64,000 nt of DNA from Salvia splendens (GCF_004379255.2 NC_056046.1:14508001-14572000); one strand, 5' to 3'. Positions 1 through 12,763 are shown, counted from the stretch's first letter. Notes: a model not told the origin generated them from the sequence alone. Made by a program: numbers and translations.

Positions 1-267
1 TTTCATGTGGCATTAGTAAGATGACAGTTAGTATATATCTTTTCTATGTTTATCTTTAATTAAAATTTACTAGTATAAGAAAACCCTAATCTTGCCTCCT
101 CACTATGGAGGGAGATCGTTTTAACTTTTAACTTTTACACTACTTTTCTAATTAAAAAGGCATAAAGTTTATTTGCCACACAATTTCCAAATCGCATTAA
201 CATTACATCAATATTACAACTAACATATTTTGGTTTTTGACATAATTTTGCTTTCAAAGAACTGAAC

Positions 268-425
268 TTCCAATTATTTCGAAATTTTGTGCAATCTCCA
301 AATTATGACTAATTGATATCATAATTGCAAACATCTAATTAAAATGTTCCAATTACTTCGAAATTTTGTGCTATCACCAAATTATGACGAATTGATATCA
401 TCATTACAAACATCTAATTACAATG
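268..425. repeat. 79-bp tandem duplication
   Basis: Two adjacent copies of about 79 bp, 268-346 and 347-425, both begin TTCCAATTA and continue through TTCGAAATTTTGTG and CATCTAATTA. They differ at a handful of positions, so the duplication is not very recent. No coding content. Confidence 0.75.
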
Positions 426-437
426 TTTAATTTATTG

Positions 438-813
438 ATCATTTAAGTTACATATAGATACTTGAATATCAATCACATGAAGTTTCATGAATTTAAAGAC
501 AAATTTTATAGATCCAATATAAAACAAAAAAATGCGTATATTTAAGCATAATTAATTACCCTTTAAATTACTATGAGATTCGTTTGATATCGATAGATTC
601 AGAAATTAAGTGGCATTCTAATCGTTTAAGTTACATATAGATATATACTTGAATATCAATCACATGATCAAGTTTCATGAATTTAAAGACAAATTTTATA
701 GATCAAATATAAAACAAAAAAAATATGTATATTTAAGCATAATTACCCTTTAAATTACTATGGGAGTCGTTTGATATCGATAGATTCAGAAATTAAGCTG
801 CATTCTAATCGAA
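438..813. repeat. ~185-bp tandem duplication
   Basis: Two adjacent copies (about 438-622 and 623-813) share TTTAAGTTACATATAGATA, ATCAATCACATGA, GAATTTAAAGACAAATTT and TTGATATCGATAGATTC. The second copy carries small insertions. It lies just downstream of the 79-bp duplication, so this stretch has duplicated locally at least twice. Confidence 0.75.
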
Positions 814-3115
814 AAGTATTTAGAAAACGCTGCATTTGCACTTAAAAATATTATCTGCACGTTTCGGGCCAAACATTAATTATTAAATTGTCATAGTAGT
901 TTATTTTTTATGAGTATGATGATTTTATTTGTCTGTCTTTACTTGAGCACACGGTTGTTGGACAGAAAAAAAGACTGGGCAAAAACTGCAATAAAACTTT
1001 TCGAGTTCAATTATGTATGTATGTCTGCCTGTCTATATATATAAATAATTGAAGAAAAAAGTACCTTTGGAAAGATGCCGTAATCCCCCTCAAAAAGAAT
1101 AAGAAGATGTCATTACTAATATGGAATCCATAAACAGATACACTTATTAGGTAGACAACCAAGTTGCCCACATCACATAATATATAGTTTAGTTCTTTTA
1201 TTATTAATTAAGATTTTTGCAACGGTTCAAAGCCTCAAAGGATTACTGTAGGAATGCACTTACTTAGACCCCATATTTCTTTGTAATTTAGTGCGAGGGC
1301 ATATGCATGTTTACACAAAATTTGGTGTATCTAATGTACATATATGATAAATTATTTTAGGATTCATAATATGGGAACTAAAAATTGATCCTAACCATTA
1401 ATCGTTTCAAACGATGATAACTGATAAGCATGATTGTGTAACATAATTTTTCAAAATAAGTATCCTGATGAATTCATATTTCTTTTCAAGAACAATTTTA
1501 TGAAAAAGTTTCATTTAGTCCAATTTGACATAATTTGATAGCGGAATGATGAATTAGTTTGTCATATTCTTAATTTTATGGGACTACAGTTTTAGGCAGG
1601 GAACAAATTTATGATGAAAATCTTAATTTTAAATATGGGATGAATCTCTTTAATTAGTACATTTACGCATAATTTTCGTAAAATGCATTAATTTTGCATA
1701 AAAATCGAAAATTGAAAAACAAATTATATTATTGGTACAACGTTGTAAGTGCATGTGTATAACCAAAAATGACATAAATATAAGTATTTTACAACAATTA
1801 ATCATCCATATGTTTCAAATGACAATTGACTAAATCAAACACAGTCAAAGACCCAGGATCTAAATTTCTGAAAGTAATATAGTGTGAGGGATAAATTATT
1901 TATGTGATTGAAAAAATAATTAATGAAGTCTCGGTCAAATACAAATCCAAATCTTGGATCAGAGTTCAAGTTCTGAAGCATCTCCATATTTATGTACAAT
2001 AAGATCTCGATCTTCACAAGCACATGCAACCTCTAAAATAAACTATAATTAGTGACACACGCTGGCCAAATCCAAAAACAGATCGATGTGTTGGAGAATC
2101 ATTTATTTACTTCTGATATATATTAATAAATCAAGTTTGTTCGTTTAAGCATTATATATCTATTTCCCAATCTTTTTTTCTGCAGAGTTGAATGTATTAT
2201 GTGTTGTGAGGAATTTCCACTATTTTAAAGTATTTCGAAGAGTAGGTGGCCATTTTTTTTATGCTTAATTAAGTGTTCGATTATCTGGAAGAAGTAGGAA
2301 ATTGAGGTCATACGTAATGAGGGAAAGTTTTATTAAATAAGACAATATTATCCCTTGCATGTAATCTTTATTTTATTTTTATCTACGTGGAATATTATTT
2401 CGGTTGAGCTACATGGGTTGCTAACTTGATTGTATAACAGAACAAATGTGTATCGTTTAAAATATTTTGAATAGTTTGTCTTTTATCGACGTGAGGGTGT
2501 TAGGCCGTGGTTTTGACTTTTGAGGTAAAACCTAATAATACCATTAGAATAAAAAGGTAAGGAAATTTTTTAGTCAATTAAGGAGGTTAATTTATGTTTT
2601 TAAATACATCATCATCTGCACTTTGAAATGTGTTTTCAATATTGGCGATCCGACTAAAATTAAGGGAACAAAAGCCTCTCAGAAAAACCAAAAATTTAAG
2701 ACGTAGTAGACAGTTGTGTCCTTAACTTAAGGATGTTTTTCTCCGCATCCCCAATTTTGGTCATTTTTCTAAAAATCAAGATAATTAATTGCGTCTCTAA
2801 TTTTGTATTTTTATAAAATAAGTTTCTTATAGTGAAACGCTTCCATAGTTTTGTAAAGGTTTCTTCAATTGAATAGAACAGTATGTGTTCTACTTATTAG
2901 ACAATCCATTTAATTAATAGGATAGAATATGTTTTTTTTTTATTTAAAGACTGTGGTTCCCATCTACCCCTTTTACACCATATAAAGTGTGTCATAGATT
3001 AGGAGGTTTAAATAAGTATTCTTAATTAATTACAAGACCATTTTTTAAATCCCATGAGTAATTTTAAAGTTTAGTTTTTTTGAGTTTAATGTAATTTACA
3101 GCATGGGAGTGTTAT

Positions 3116-3638
3116 ATTACTAACTCAATATTTAATTACTAACTATAATTAAATAATAGTCATTAGATATTCAAATTAAGAGCCTAGATTATCAGCCCCG
3201 AAATGTCAACACGATAAACAAAAAATGTCAATAAGGGTATTAAGGTAAATTTACAACAAGCTAGTTGTAACTAACTTTTGAAAAATATCACATAACTTTA
3301 AAACGCATATAACTTTTTTCGCACAACATATATCAAATTAAAGATAATTTCATAAGGATTCTAACGAGATCTCACTTGCATATGTTCCGATGTCAATACA
3401 ATGCTTGTACAATGTCAATATGAAATTGTATTGACATTGTCATGTCTTTGTGTTGATGTATGTCATACATTGTATTGACATTGTGTTTCTAAACCCTAAA
3501 TTTGATAGTTGCTATTATTTTTTTGATATTAAAAAATAAAAAATGAAATTACACATGGCAAATTGTAGACCACAAGATATCTAAAATCATATGGTCTTAA
3601 ATTAGTTGTAGTTAGCGATTAAATAATAAGTTAGTAAT
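3116..3638. mobile_element. Foldback MITE with ~38-bp imperfect inverted ends
   Basis: The left end (ATTACTAACT, then ATTTAATTACTAACTA) matches the reverse complement of the right end (GTTAGCGATTAAAT, then AGTTAGTAAT) over about 38 bp with roughly five differences. The interior is AT-rich with several inverted copies of CAATGTCAATA/TATTGACATTG. No ORF. I could not define a clean target duplication, so the superfamily is unassigned. It ends about 200 bp downstream of the LURP-one-related gene. Confidence 0.55.
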
Positions 3639-3845
3639 TGATCCCCATAAGTGCATTATATATTTCATACTATAATTTTTTTTTAAATACACATAATTTT
3701 CACGAGATCCAACCCTATATAATTGTATATTTATGATCGAAATAATAATCGATGAATCTTTCTTAGCCAAGAAAATTCACTTTGATTACATATATGATTT
3801 CATTTTTCATCTATACTCAACTAAGCTACTACCAATTAATTAGTG

Positions 3846-4533
3846 TTATAATTTGTTGTTAATCAAGCCGTAAAGTGTGACAAGAGCCATAACAAGTGAA
3901 TGATCAACATGTGCTTCCACTGTTAATCTCAACACATCATCACCCAAATTAACCCCTTGTGATGATTGCTTTTGTGTTGCCTCTGCCATAACCCTTCCCT
4001 CAAAATCTCTAATCTTCAAACTTGATTTTCTCTCAAACCCTTCAATCTTGTAGTTGCAGTAACAGTCATCACTCACCACACAGCACACCCCTTTCCTCAG
4101 ATCTCTCCTCATGCGAAAACACGCCTTCTCCGCTCTAACATTCGAATCACTCCATTTGAAGCCCTCCCACCATCCAAACCCTAATTTCTGCTAATTCGCA
4201 ACTCAATCATCTCAGCACATATTTTACGAAATTAATTAACATAAATCAACCAACGTTAATATATAAATCTCGAGTTAAAATTACCTTTCTGTTCAAAGAA
4301 AAGAGGATGTTGCCGGTGGAGTCCATGAGAAAGGCCTTTGTGCTGCATCGCTGCTGATAATTATCGACACGGAAAGCAACTTGGCCGTTGGAGTTGAAGA
4401 CTGTGCAGCCATTTCCGTGGCAGACGAGGGATTTCATCCACACCGTGAACGTTTCCTTCTCCATTGAAAAAGAAGAAGATGATGATGATGATGAACAAGT
4501 GTTTGCCAACGGATTCGGATGGATTTTTGCCAT
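3846..4533 (-). CDS. LURP-one-related protein (DUF567, tubby-like fold), two exons
   Basis: Minus-strand gene of two exons, 4285-4533 and 3846-4187, giving about 196 residues, a normal length for this family. The donor follows the codon for K83 (AAAG|GTAATT) and the acceptor is TTAGCAG|AAATTAGG; the frame is kept. After a Ser-rich start the protein has the family's opening TVWMKSL, then HGNGCTVF, a RVDNY motif around residues 53-57, a FLMDSTGN strand and, in exon 2, GWWEGFKW and the closing hydrophobic helix (LVMALVTLYGL). Family knowledge: LURP1 relatives adopt a tubby-like beta-barrel and one member acts in defence against an oomycete, but most have no proven role. The first ATG is used because no upstream in-frame start precedes it and the TATA-like site lies about 95 bp upstream. 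Confidence 0.85.
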
Positions 4534-4623
4534 CGTTAATTTTAGATATTGAAAAAAAGTTGTGCCTCAAGTTGGGGAGGAGAGTGGTTTTTGTCTGTGT
4601 TTTTGGAGTTGAAAAGTGTGTTT

Positions 4624-4636
4624 GTATATATATAGG
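4624..4636 (-). promoter_or_regulatory. Putative TATA box of the LURP-one-related gene
   Basis: On the minus strand the sequence reads CCTATATATATACAAAC, about 95 bp upstream of the start codon at 4533. This spacing fits a plant TATA element with a 60-70 nt leader. Position and sequence are seen; function is inferred. Confidence 0.4.
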
Positions 4637-4639
4637 TGA

Positions 4640-5966
4640 AGTGAAGGAAGGATACACTCGTTTTGAATAATTACAATAATAAGAAAACATGGATGACGAG
4701 AAGTTTCGCTTTATTTTGTTTTTAAGCTTAATTACGAATTTCAAATTGTAATTTAATTGTGGGCTTGATCCGAAACGCTATATTTGATTAGTTTAATGCA
4801 GCTTGTCATTACTAAATAGCAATGTTTTTAGGCTCTTTTTGCACGTCGTGAAAAGATTAAATAATATTTTAATCAAGAATGCCTTTTCTCACACTTTCAA
4901 CATTTCTGGAACACAATATTATAAATTTCAGATTAGTAGTAATAGTTGTTTTATACTCTTAATGTATTTTGCAGTCTAGGTTCTCCATCTCATCTTTGAT
5001 GCTCAAATTGTGTTCTACTATTAACGTTAATTTTTTCAGGCTCTATAATTATAATTCAGTATAAACATTTTTATAGTATACTCCGTATTTTGTTAATTTA
5101 TTATTAGGAGTGCTATTTCTAAATTATCAGATCATACTATATTTTTTTGTAAGTTTCATTTCCGTCTAATAATATATTTATATTTACGATAAATATGGAG
5201 TATTTAATTAATAGTAATATTAATAATGGATAACACAATAACGCAATACAAAAAGCTGCATAACATTCACTATAACAAAAAAACGGCTAAGGACAATTTT
5301 TAATATATACCGTAAGGATGCTAATTTGTGCTTTTTAAATATATGACTAATGCTTCAAAAAGTGTTTTCATTCTTGGTATCCACCTAAAATTAGGAGAAG
5401 CAAATAAAAACGTCATAGTAAAGCAAAAGATTAAGATGAAACATTTTCTTTTGCTTCCAAAATTATGGTAATGTTTTAAAAAAATTCGACCCAATCAATT
5501 CGCCTCTACTTTTGTGTTCCCAAAAGACACAGTTTTTTGTACTGATTGGTGCGTAACTAGGACATAGATGAACATAGATGTTAGAAGGTATCAATGTTTT
5601 TAGTAATTACATTTAGATAGGACTTAGTACTATTAATAGATTAATCTTAGAAATTTCGTCAATATTTCTGATTTCAACTTTTGAACATCATATATATATT
5701 TTACGGGACAGTGCAATAAGATGACGAGTTCATTAAATATTTAATAAATCTAACTAATTGCAGTGTTCTAATTGGATAATATCGAAGATTGGTTGATACT
5801 GTATCTCTATATATGCATCATTCGTTTTGTTCCTTTTGTTTTAAGGGGGTAGTTAATTGTCTTTTTCTAAAATACAATCTTATCAACTCATGAATCGCAT
5901 CTTCAATAAATAAATAATGTTAGGAACAACGGTCTCCTAGATTATTGTCGAAATAAAACAGGCTTA
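4640..5966. other. Intergenic, no gene seen
   Basis: AT-rich DNA between the LURP-one-related promoter and the Harbinger element. No frame resembles a protein. The TTA at 5964-5966 is the left target duplication of the Harbinger element. Confidence 0.5.
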
Positions 5967-6339
5967 GGGCATCCACAGTGGGGCGGATGATAGGCCGCCC
6001 GATGCCTCGGGCGCGCCATCGTCCGCCACTGTGGGTGCGCGGACGATGGACGATGCGTCGTCCTCGCCCGACAAATAGTCCGCGGAGGAAGCACGGGCGA
6101 TATGGCATCGTCAGCCCACTGTGGGCGACGAGGACGATGCAACGCGTTTTTATTTTTTTTCGAATTTTGTCTATTTATTAAACCTCATTTCTCATTCTAT
6201 TTTTCATACGAACATTTCTCTCATCTCTCACATTTCTCCATCTCTCACAAACCAAAATGAACCACGACGACGATCGGAGTTTCTCTTAGGGCGGTTGTCC
6301 AACGTTGACTCAGCCTTAAGTGCAGCCGTTCAAGACGCA

Positions 6340-9020
6340 ATGGCGGAAAGCTTAGCCGAAATGCAGCGCGAGGAGGCGGAGGCGGAGGCGGCGACGGAGC
6401 AGATCCCCAGGCCTCAATGCGCAATGAGGACGTTTGTCCTCCGCGAACACGCCGCAGCTCACGAACGTCTAGTTGCGGACTATTTTGCCGAGCAACCAAG
6501 GTGGGGCCCTACTGTTTTCCGCTGCCGGTTTAGAATGCCTCGTTACCTTTTTCTCAGCATTGTCCAGACGTTGGAGTCACGTGATGAATACTTCCAGTAT
6601 CGGGAAGATGACATCGGCAGATCCGGACTTACGCCGTTGCAGAAGTGCACGGTTGCACTCCGTCAGTTGGCCTACGGCACCACGGCGGACATGTTCGACG
6701 AGTACCTCCACGTCGGAGAGACAACAGGCCGCGAGTGCCTGAAGAGATTTTGTAGGGGAGTTGTGGGGATGTCAGGGCATGATGAAGATGCACGAGACGG
6801 CGCACGGCTTTCCTGGGATGCTAGGGAGCATCGACTGTATGCACTGGAAGTGGAAGAATTGTCCGACGGCGTGGAGAGGCCAATTTACTAGTGGATACAA
6901 GGGCAGCCACCCGACGATGATCCTCGAAACTGTCGCTGACCATCGGCTCTGGATCTGGCATGCGTACTTCGGTGTAGCCGGTCGAACAACGACATCAACG
7001 TCCTCAACTCATCCACTCTCTTCACCGAGCAATGCAATAGCAACGGCCCGGCCATCGAGTTCACTGCCAACAGGCGCCGATACCACATGGGGTACTACTT
7101 GGCCGATGATATATACCCAAGGTGGCATGTTTTCCTGAAGACGCTCAGCTGCCCAATCGGTGAGAAGAGAGTTTTATTTGCGCAAAAGCAGGAGGCAGCG
7201 CGGAAGGATGTGGAGCGGGCATTTGGTGTGCTCCGATCACGGTGGGCAATAGTGAAAGGGCCGGCGCGTCTCTGGTTCAAGGAAGTCCTCGCCGATGTCA
7301 TGTATGCTTGCATTATCTTGCACAACATGATAGTCGAACACGAAGGTGGGAGCATCACCGATTGGACCGATGATGAAGGTGCATCTAGCTCCTTCAGCAC
7401 GGCGACTGCGCCCCCCACTCAAGGATTACCGACGGACTTCAATGAGGTTCTATCTAGACAGGTCTCAATGCGCAATGAAAGACAACAGGGGTGTGTAGGT
7501 GTCGTTCAAGCAAGGATATATCCTACTGGTCAGGATAGAGATCCTAACTAAGCCTAGACCCTGGTTACAAAGAATCCTCAACCCTCTTCTACTGGGTAGT
7601 ATAGTGAAGGTAGGGGTCGAATCCCACAGAGATGGTGCGTTTAAACTACTGCAGTGATATTTGGAAAGGTTGGTTAGCTACCACGCTTGGGTTGAGTCTC
7701 TACCTAGACGGGAAATTAAGATGGTGTCCTACTGACTAGGAAGGGTGAATGGTGGTCGACATGTAGTAGTGTACGTGGAATTATGGTGGATGCGGTGTAA
7801 CAGAAAATATGCGGAAAGTACTAGGTTACTATAAAAGGCTAAACAGAAAAGCAGAGAATAAGTGGTAGTTGTGGTGACTAGGCTGACAGATCTGCAGGGT
7901 GTACTAAAGGTGAAAGACAAAAAGCAAAAAGCATCTAAAAAGCAAAGTGGTCCCAAACTTGGATATGGACATCATCTTCTTCAACAACCACAAACTAAAA
8001 TCAGTAAACAAACCAGATTCAGCATCATAAAAACGCAGATTAATAACTCACGAACACAGATCTAAAATAAAAAATTCCAAATCGAAAATCAAACATTGAA
8101 ACTGAAATCCCGCCTACTGATCAGCATGGAAAAAGACAAGAAACACATAACTGCACCTTGCATGAAACAAACCTCTATGAAATAACAGTAAATAGATCAT
8201 GCTAACTCGAAGAAATAAACTACTGACTGGAAACACACGATTCGATACTCAAAACGACCAGAACCTCTAGATTTAACTAACTAGGCAGAAAAGAAAGAAA
8301 GCAGCTCGACAAACTGAACAGAAATCAACTACATAGCATTAAACATTGTTCGGATCTTCAACAAAATACTTCAAAGCAGTGAAATTCAAAAGCAGCAAGA
8401 TCCAACGTAAGGAAAATGCAAGTAAATTAAACTACGAAAGCGAGATAAAAGTGTTTTGCCACTCCGGGTGATGGAACTCCTAAACTATGATCTTGCTGGC
8501 TGGAATAAGGATGACATGGAACTCCGAGAACATCTGGGCGTCAGGTGATCATGGCTGTGGCGAGGCAAGAAGCGGGACACGGCTGAAAGACTGGTATTAC
8601 CGAGAGAACTCTCTACCTAAAGATGGTAGTGAATGAGTGAATGTCTCCCATTTCTCTCTCCAAGTGGCTTCCTTTTATAGGGAGGCTTACCCTTGATTTT
8701 AGGGTAAAACCTTGCGGTGAGATGACTTCTTTGCCCTCAATTATGGGTAATCCGTCCCAGCTATCCGTCTTCTCCATCTCAAGCCGTTTCAGCACGAATA
8801 CTGATCAGTATGAGATCATGCTGGCGCCCTTTTTCACCCGAACATTCCGAAACTTCCCTACTGGCTAGAACACTTAACCTGCACACTTTGAGCAACTGTT
8901 TTGCAGATATAATCAATTTTGCACATCATACTGACCAGTAACCAAGGCCTAGAATACGACTTATCACGCAACCAACAAGACCATACTCAGCTCATGAACG
9001 ACATGATTGAAGAAGTGTAG
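6340..9020 (+). pseudogene. HARBI1-like DDE transposase, frameshifted and interrupted
   Basis: Family: PIF/Harbinger nuclease (DDE_Tnp_4). The N-terminal part (through LREHAAAHERLV and EYLHVGETTGREC) reads in one frame until about 6757, where a deletion shifts frame. The next part, with SIDCMHW (first catalytic D) and WRGQFTSGYKG, is in another frame. A one-base loss near 6981 shifts it again; the shifted segment encodes the second catalytic D (NNDINVL). From 7087 the third frame carries YYLADDIYP and ARKDVERAFG with the catalytic E. The coding sequence is cut after codons for a Gln pair at about 7487 and resumes at 8973, ending in MNDMIEEV and TAG at 9018-9020. All three catalytic residues survive, but at least two frameshifts plus the insertion make it a pseudogene. 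Confidence 0.9.
7488..8972 (-). mobile_element. LTR-like insertion inside the Harbinger transposase
   Basis: The transposase coding sequence is split here, and the 5-bp CAACA flanks both sides (7483-7487 and 8973-8977), as expected for an LTR-type insertion. There is no coding capacity. On the minus strand a TATAAAAGG box lies at about 8671-8679, suggesting an LTR read in that direction. A reiterated short palindrome, variants of TACTGRYCAGTA, occurs near 7532, 7729, 8112, 8799, 8856 and 8930. The terminal dinucleotides are not a clean TG/CA at the duplication boundary, although TG-like and CA-like bases occur a few bases in. Best reading: a solo LTR or small non-autonomous LTR element; the family was not recognised. 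Confidence 0.55.
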
Positions 9021-9417
9021 GTTCGTAACCATCGTCGCTGAGTTTGCGTATTTTTTTTTAATTCGTATTGTAATGTATTAATTTTATAAATGAAATGAAG
9101 GTTTTTCCCAATTTTTGTATTTATTTAAATATTCAAATAAAAGAAAATGCTTATGACGCCCCCTAGAGCGGCTTATAGGGCGTCCCACTGCAGGTGAAAG
9201 GGTAGGAGGATAAAATGCTGATGTGGCGATGCATAGAGCGCGCCTTAGGGCGCCCCACTGCTGATGCCCTTATAAATGTGATTTTGTTGGTTGATTCCAA
9301 AATTGTATATCAAGCAGTCAAGATATTTGATCTCCACTAGGATTGATTGTGCATAACTAAGTGCATGTGTGAGTTTGATTTGTTCGAGTCACCCAATTAA
9401 GACTTGGTTTGTGAGTG

Positions 9418-9420
<3 letters not shown>

Positions 9421-9463
<43 letters not shown>
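9421..9463. repeat. (ATT)n microsatellite
   Basis: About 14 uninterrupted ATT/TTA units. Confidence 0.95.
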
Positions 9464-9465
<2 letters not shown>

Positions 9466-9574
9466 AAAGTGTTGGAGTTTGTTCTCTAGCTAAGAAAATA
9501 TTGCTATCCTTGTGCACTATCTAAAAGTGATGAATTTTATGCATCTTTATAAATATATACATATAATTATAGGG

Positions 9575-9770
9575 TTGTTGTTAATTAGCTTAATTTGCTA
9601 ACTTGTCAACTCCGTATATAAAAATATCAATATGATGATATTAGTATATCAACGCAAAGACATTCACATAACTATGTCAATTAAATTTATATTGATATAT
9701 AATGTCACCGTGTTGCCATTTTTAATATGCGATACTGACAAATTAGTAAATTAAGTTAGTTAACAATTAA
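9575..9770. mobile_element. Small foldback MITE
   Basis: The left arm (TTAATTAGCTTAATTTGCTA, then ACTTGTCA) pairs with the right arm (TGACAAATTAGTAAATTAAG, then TTAGTTAACAATTAA) over about 34 bp with a few mismatches. About 195 bp, no ORF, target duplication not resolved. It resembles the 3116-3638 element in composition but not closely in sequence. Confidence 0.5.
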
Positions 9771-12147
9771 TCACGTCCTATAACTATAATCCTATAATTA
9801 TAATGCTAGTAGTTTCTTCAAGTAGTGCTTATTTATACATAATACAATGGTCCATATTAATTTTTAACCAATACAGTACAAAAGAAACAGTTTTGATTCG
9901 ATTATCCTCAAATAATTTGTATCCAATTATGTGAAAGAAGTCTGTGCGGACCGGCCAGATTATCATAACATATACTCCCTAAATAGTATCGGCATTCTAA
10001 ATGTGCATTATTAATTTTCTTGTAATTAAGTATGTCCATAAATGACATGGTTTACTCATTATTTAGAGAAAATTATGCAATAATAATATATTTACATGTG
10101 CACGACATAGATATAACTTTGTCAATATCAATAATACAGTAGTACATTATAGTCTATATAATAAAATTGTTTAAGAGGATAGAGCCTTTAAATAATCAGA
10201 ATCAAATGTATGAAGTCCACTCAGCAGGTCGTCACCTTGGAATCTTAGACTTTTCTAGATAGAGAAGGCCAAATGTTTTCCAAACACTTACTATTATTTT
10301 TCAATTATTTTACCAAGATGAGGGTTTCTTTCTCCGCCCTTTATAAAGTACTGATCAATATTTTATTTTAACTGATCTCAATCAATGAAATGAGGTGCAT
10401 GCAGGAAAGTGAACAAATTGTGTGCAATGTATCCACCACAAATAAGTAAAATAACATATCTTTTTCGCAATATTATGGCTGCATGAAAAGATTAATATGA
10501 CAATCTTAACCTAGATAACAAAATAATCTCTTTTTTGCAATAAATTGATTGCAGTTTAAATCTATTATTAATTGCTCGATATTGTCGAAGAAATGTGGAA
10601 TAAGCAAGTAATGCAAAATATCAAGAGAGTATTAAGTACGCTTTTTTAGAAATAGTATCATTCTTGTCTTTTGTAGGCTTCGTTCCTTTGACACGGATTG
10701 TGCTCTATGAAAGTAATCTGATTCTCAATTGTTAATTTTTTGTGTTTGATGTAATTATAAGAAAATAAGGATAATAGTCTTATTCCCAATCAATAAATTT
10801 CAATGTGTAATTATAAGAATTTGAGGAGGAAAGTAATGTAATTCCTTAAACGATGGAAAAATAACATAAAAATCTAGGATTATTTTTCCCCGTCTCAACC
10901 AAGGTATTCTGTTTCCCGTCGTCATTCCTAATCGTTCTCTTCTCTAGCTCTATACAAATTGTTTCTTCCGTCAACGGATATTCTCCCTTCATTCATTTTA
11001 GTTTCTAAGGAATCAAGTCCAAATTTCTGATCCTGTATATGAAGCGTAATTTGTGATGGCCTGTTACGATCCCCATATCTTAGGTTTACCCAAATATTTT
11101 TTTTTGGCTAAAAAAAAACTAAATATTTGGGTAAACCTACGATATGGGGATCGTAACATGGCCACTCGAGTTTTGCTATGTTCTAATTTTTTCTATCCGC
11201 AAATGCACTCAATTTCTAAGTTTAATTAGCAAGATTTTCGTTTTATGTGTATTGGGCTGAGTCAGTTTGCATATTTGGTTTATTTTCAAGATTTTCCGTT
11301 AATCTATTAGTGATGAATGAATGAAGTGTTCAAATTATTATTTGAATTTCGAACGCTTTATTAATTAGTAACTATAAATAGTCCATAAGTGTTTTACCAA
11401 ACGAAGTGCCCTTAAAAAATTTAAGATTTGGATACCGAATTCTAACTTTGACATGTATTTATACGCTGTTGAAATCTATCATAGTAAGTACTACTAAACT
11501 TTTTCATATTTATAAAGTTACAACACTTTTGCTTATCTTATCATATCATATTTAATTCTAAAAAAAAGTTAGAGATTTTTTTTTAAATATAAACGCGAGA
11601 TATAAATTTGCAATAAATAAAGGGGTCCATTGTAATAAGAGTTATGTTAAACCATTATTCGGCCCAATATAGAATATTTAGGCGGTTGTGGAAAATAGCT
11701 GTGACTGGGCTGAGACTTGGCTTCAGCCCACAAACTTAGAAGCTAAAGAAATCCCTAAACTGAAGACTTATAAATTCTTGCATTACTAAGTACTCCTATT
11801 ACATTTGTTGTAAGCTTCAAAAGTTGAAATTTTTGAATAAAATAAACGAATATAAAAATCGTTTTTTTTTTCAAAATGTGGTGTGATCAACTTTTTTTCT
11901 CTTTCCTAAAGAAAATTATATTGATAATTGACTTACCCCTCAATTCATTTTGGAAAATTTAGTATTATGAATTAAAATAAAACATTAATTTAATTAGGCG
12001 ATGAGTCAACGGATTGATCAAAACTACCTTTTCTTATGGAGTATTAACAAAGTCAAATTGATGTGACACCATAATTCACTGTAAAATGCTGGCTATATAT
12101 AAATGAATAAAGATGACGTTATTTCCTAATTAGCTTTGCAATATAAC
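9771..12147. other. Intergenic, no gene seen
   Basis: AT-rich DNA with no recognisable protein-coding frame. The only structured part is the near-perfect hairpin at 11058-11163. ATAAC at 12143-12147 is the left target duplication of the following retrotransposon. Confidence 0.5.
11058..11163. repeat. Near-perfect 106-bp hairpin
   Basis: The left arm begins GGCCTGTTACGATCCCC and the right arm ends GGGGATCGTAACATGGCC. The two arms of about 43 nt pair with one single-base bulge and one mismatch, around an A/T-rich loop of about 20 nt. There is no ORF. It could be a tiny foldback element or a small-RNA precursor, and the sequence alone does not decide. Confidence 0.7.
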
Positions 12148-12763
12148 TGATGGATCCGCGAATTGTTGATGTTAGCAAAGGCTGGTAGAGAATGAAAATA
12201 CAGACACAAAGAATTTACGTGGTTCGATTTACTGAAGTAAATCTACGTCCACGGGAAAAAGGGAGGGCAAGATTGTATTGCTTGATCTGCCAAATACAGC
12301 TTACAACACAGACTTGCTATATGATTGTTTCTCTAGAGAGATTCTAACCTCTTCTATCAGATCTAAGTTCTATTTATACATTGAACTAAGATCGTGGCTT
12401 ACATCATCACTCTAGGTCGTGGAGGTCGTGTAGGTCATGGCCTAAGATCGTGGCCTGAGTTGACGCCACGTGGTAGTGGGTGTGTTGGAAGTTGTGGAAA
12501 TCCTGCATGGGTCCACTAACTCCTTGTTCGGTCGAAAACTGAGACCGAACTGCTTTGGTTGCCGATCTGAGAGTAGAGCTTGATGCCGACCTGAGAGCAG
12601 AGCTTGATTGGTTGGCTTTTACCGAGCTGTAGGCTGAGGCCGAACTCTTTGGTAATGCCGAACTCCTCCGAACTCTTTGGTAATGCCGAACTCATACTCT
12701 TCCTTGGGCTTTGGGCTGATGGGCCGTCACTGCTGTTGGGCTTGTTTAGTTCGTACCCCATCA
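12148..12763 (-). repeat. 3' LTR of the Tat-type element
   Basis: 616 bp from TGATGGATCC to ACCCCATCA. It matches the copy at 18601-19216 base for base as far as I can read, and has TG/CA ends. Confidence 0.95.

Larger units (their letters stand above)
1..3115. other. AT-rich intergenic DNA, no gene seen
   Basis: No reading frame here resembles a known protein, and the longest frames are short and low in complexity. Apart from two local tandem duplications (268-425 and 438-813, listed separately) I see only AT-rich sequence. Confidence 0.6.
5967..9269 (+). mobile_element. PIF/Harbinger DNA transposon, 3.3 kb
   Basis: The ends are inverted: GGGCATCCACAGTGGGGCG at 5967 and the reverse complement of CGCCCCACTGCTGATGCCC ending at 9269 agree at 17 of 19 positions. 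A TTA trinucleotide flanks both sides (5964-5966 and 9270-9272), the 3-bp duplication typical of PIF/Harbinger. Inside is a damaged DDE transposase (6340-9020), interrupted by a 1.5-kb insertion at 7488-8972. I see no ORF1 (SANT/MYB-like) gene inside it; such genes occur in separate elements in this window. It is not autonomous in its present state. Confidence 0.92.

Noticed and set aside
7600..7640. GGGTCGAATCCCACA resembles a tRNA T-loop/B box
   Set aside because: No cloverleaf can be built around it. It is an internal motif of a non-coding LTR-like insertion.
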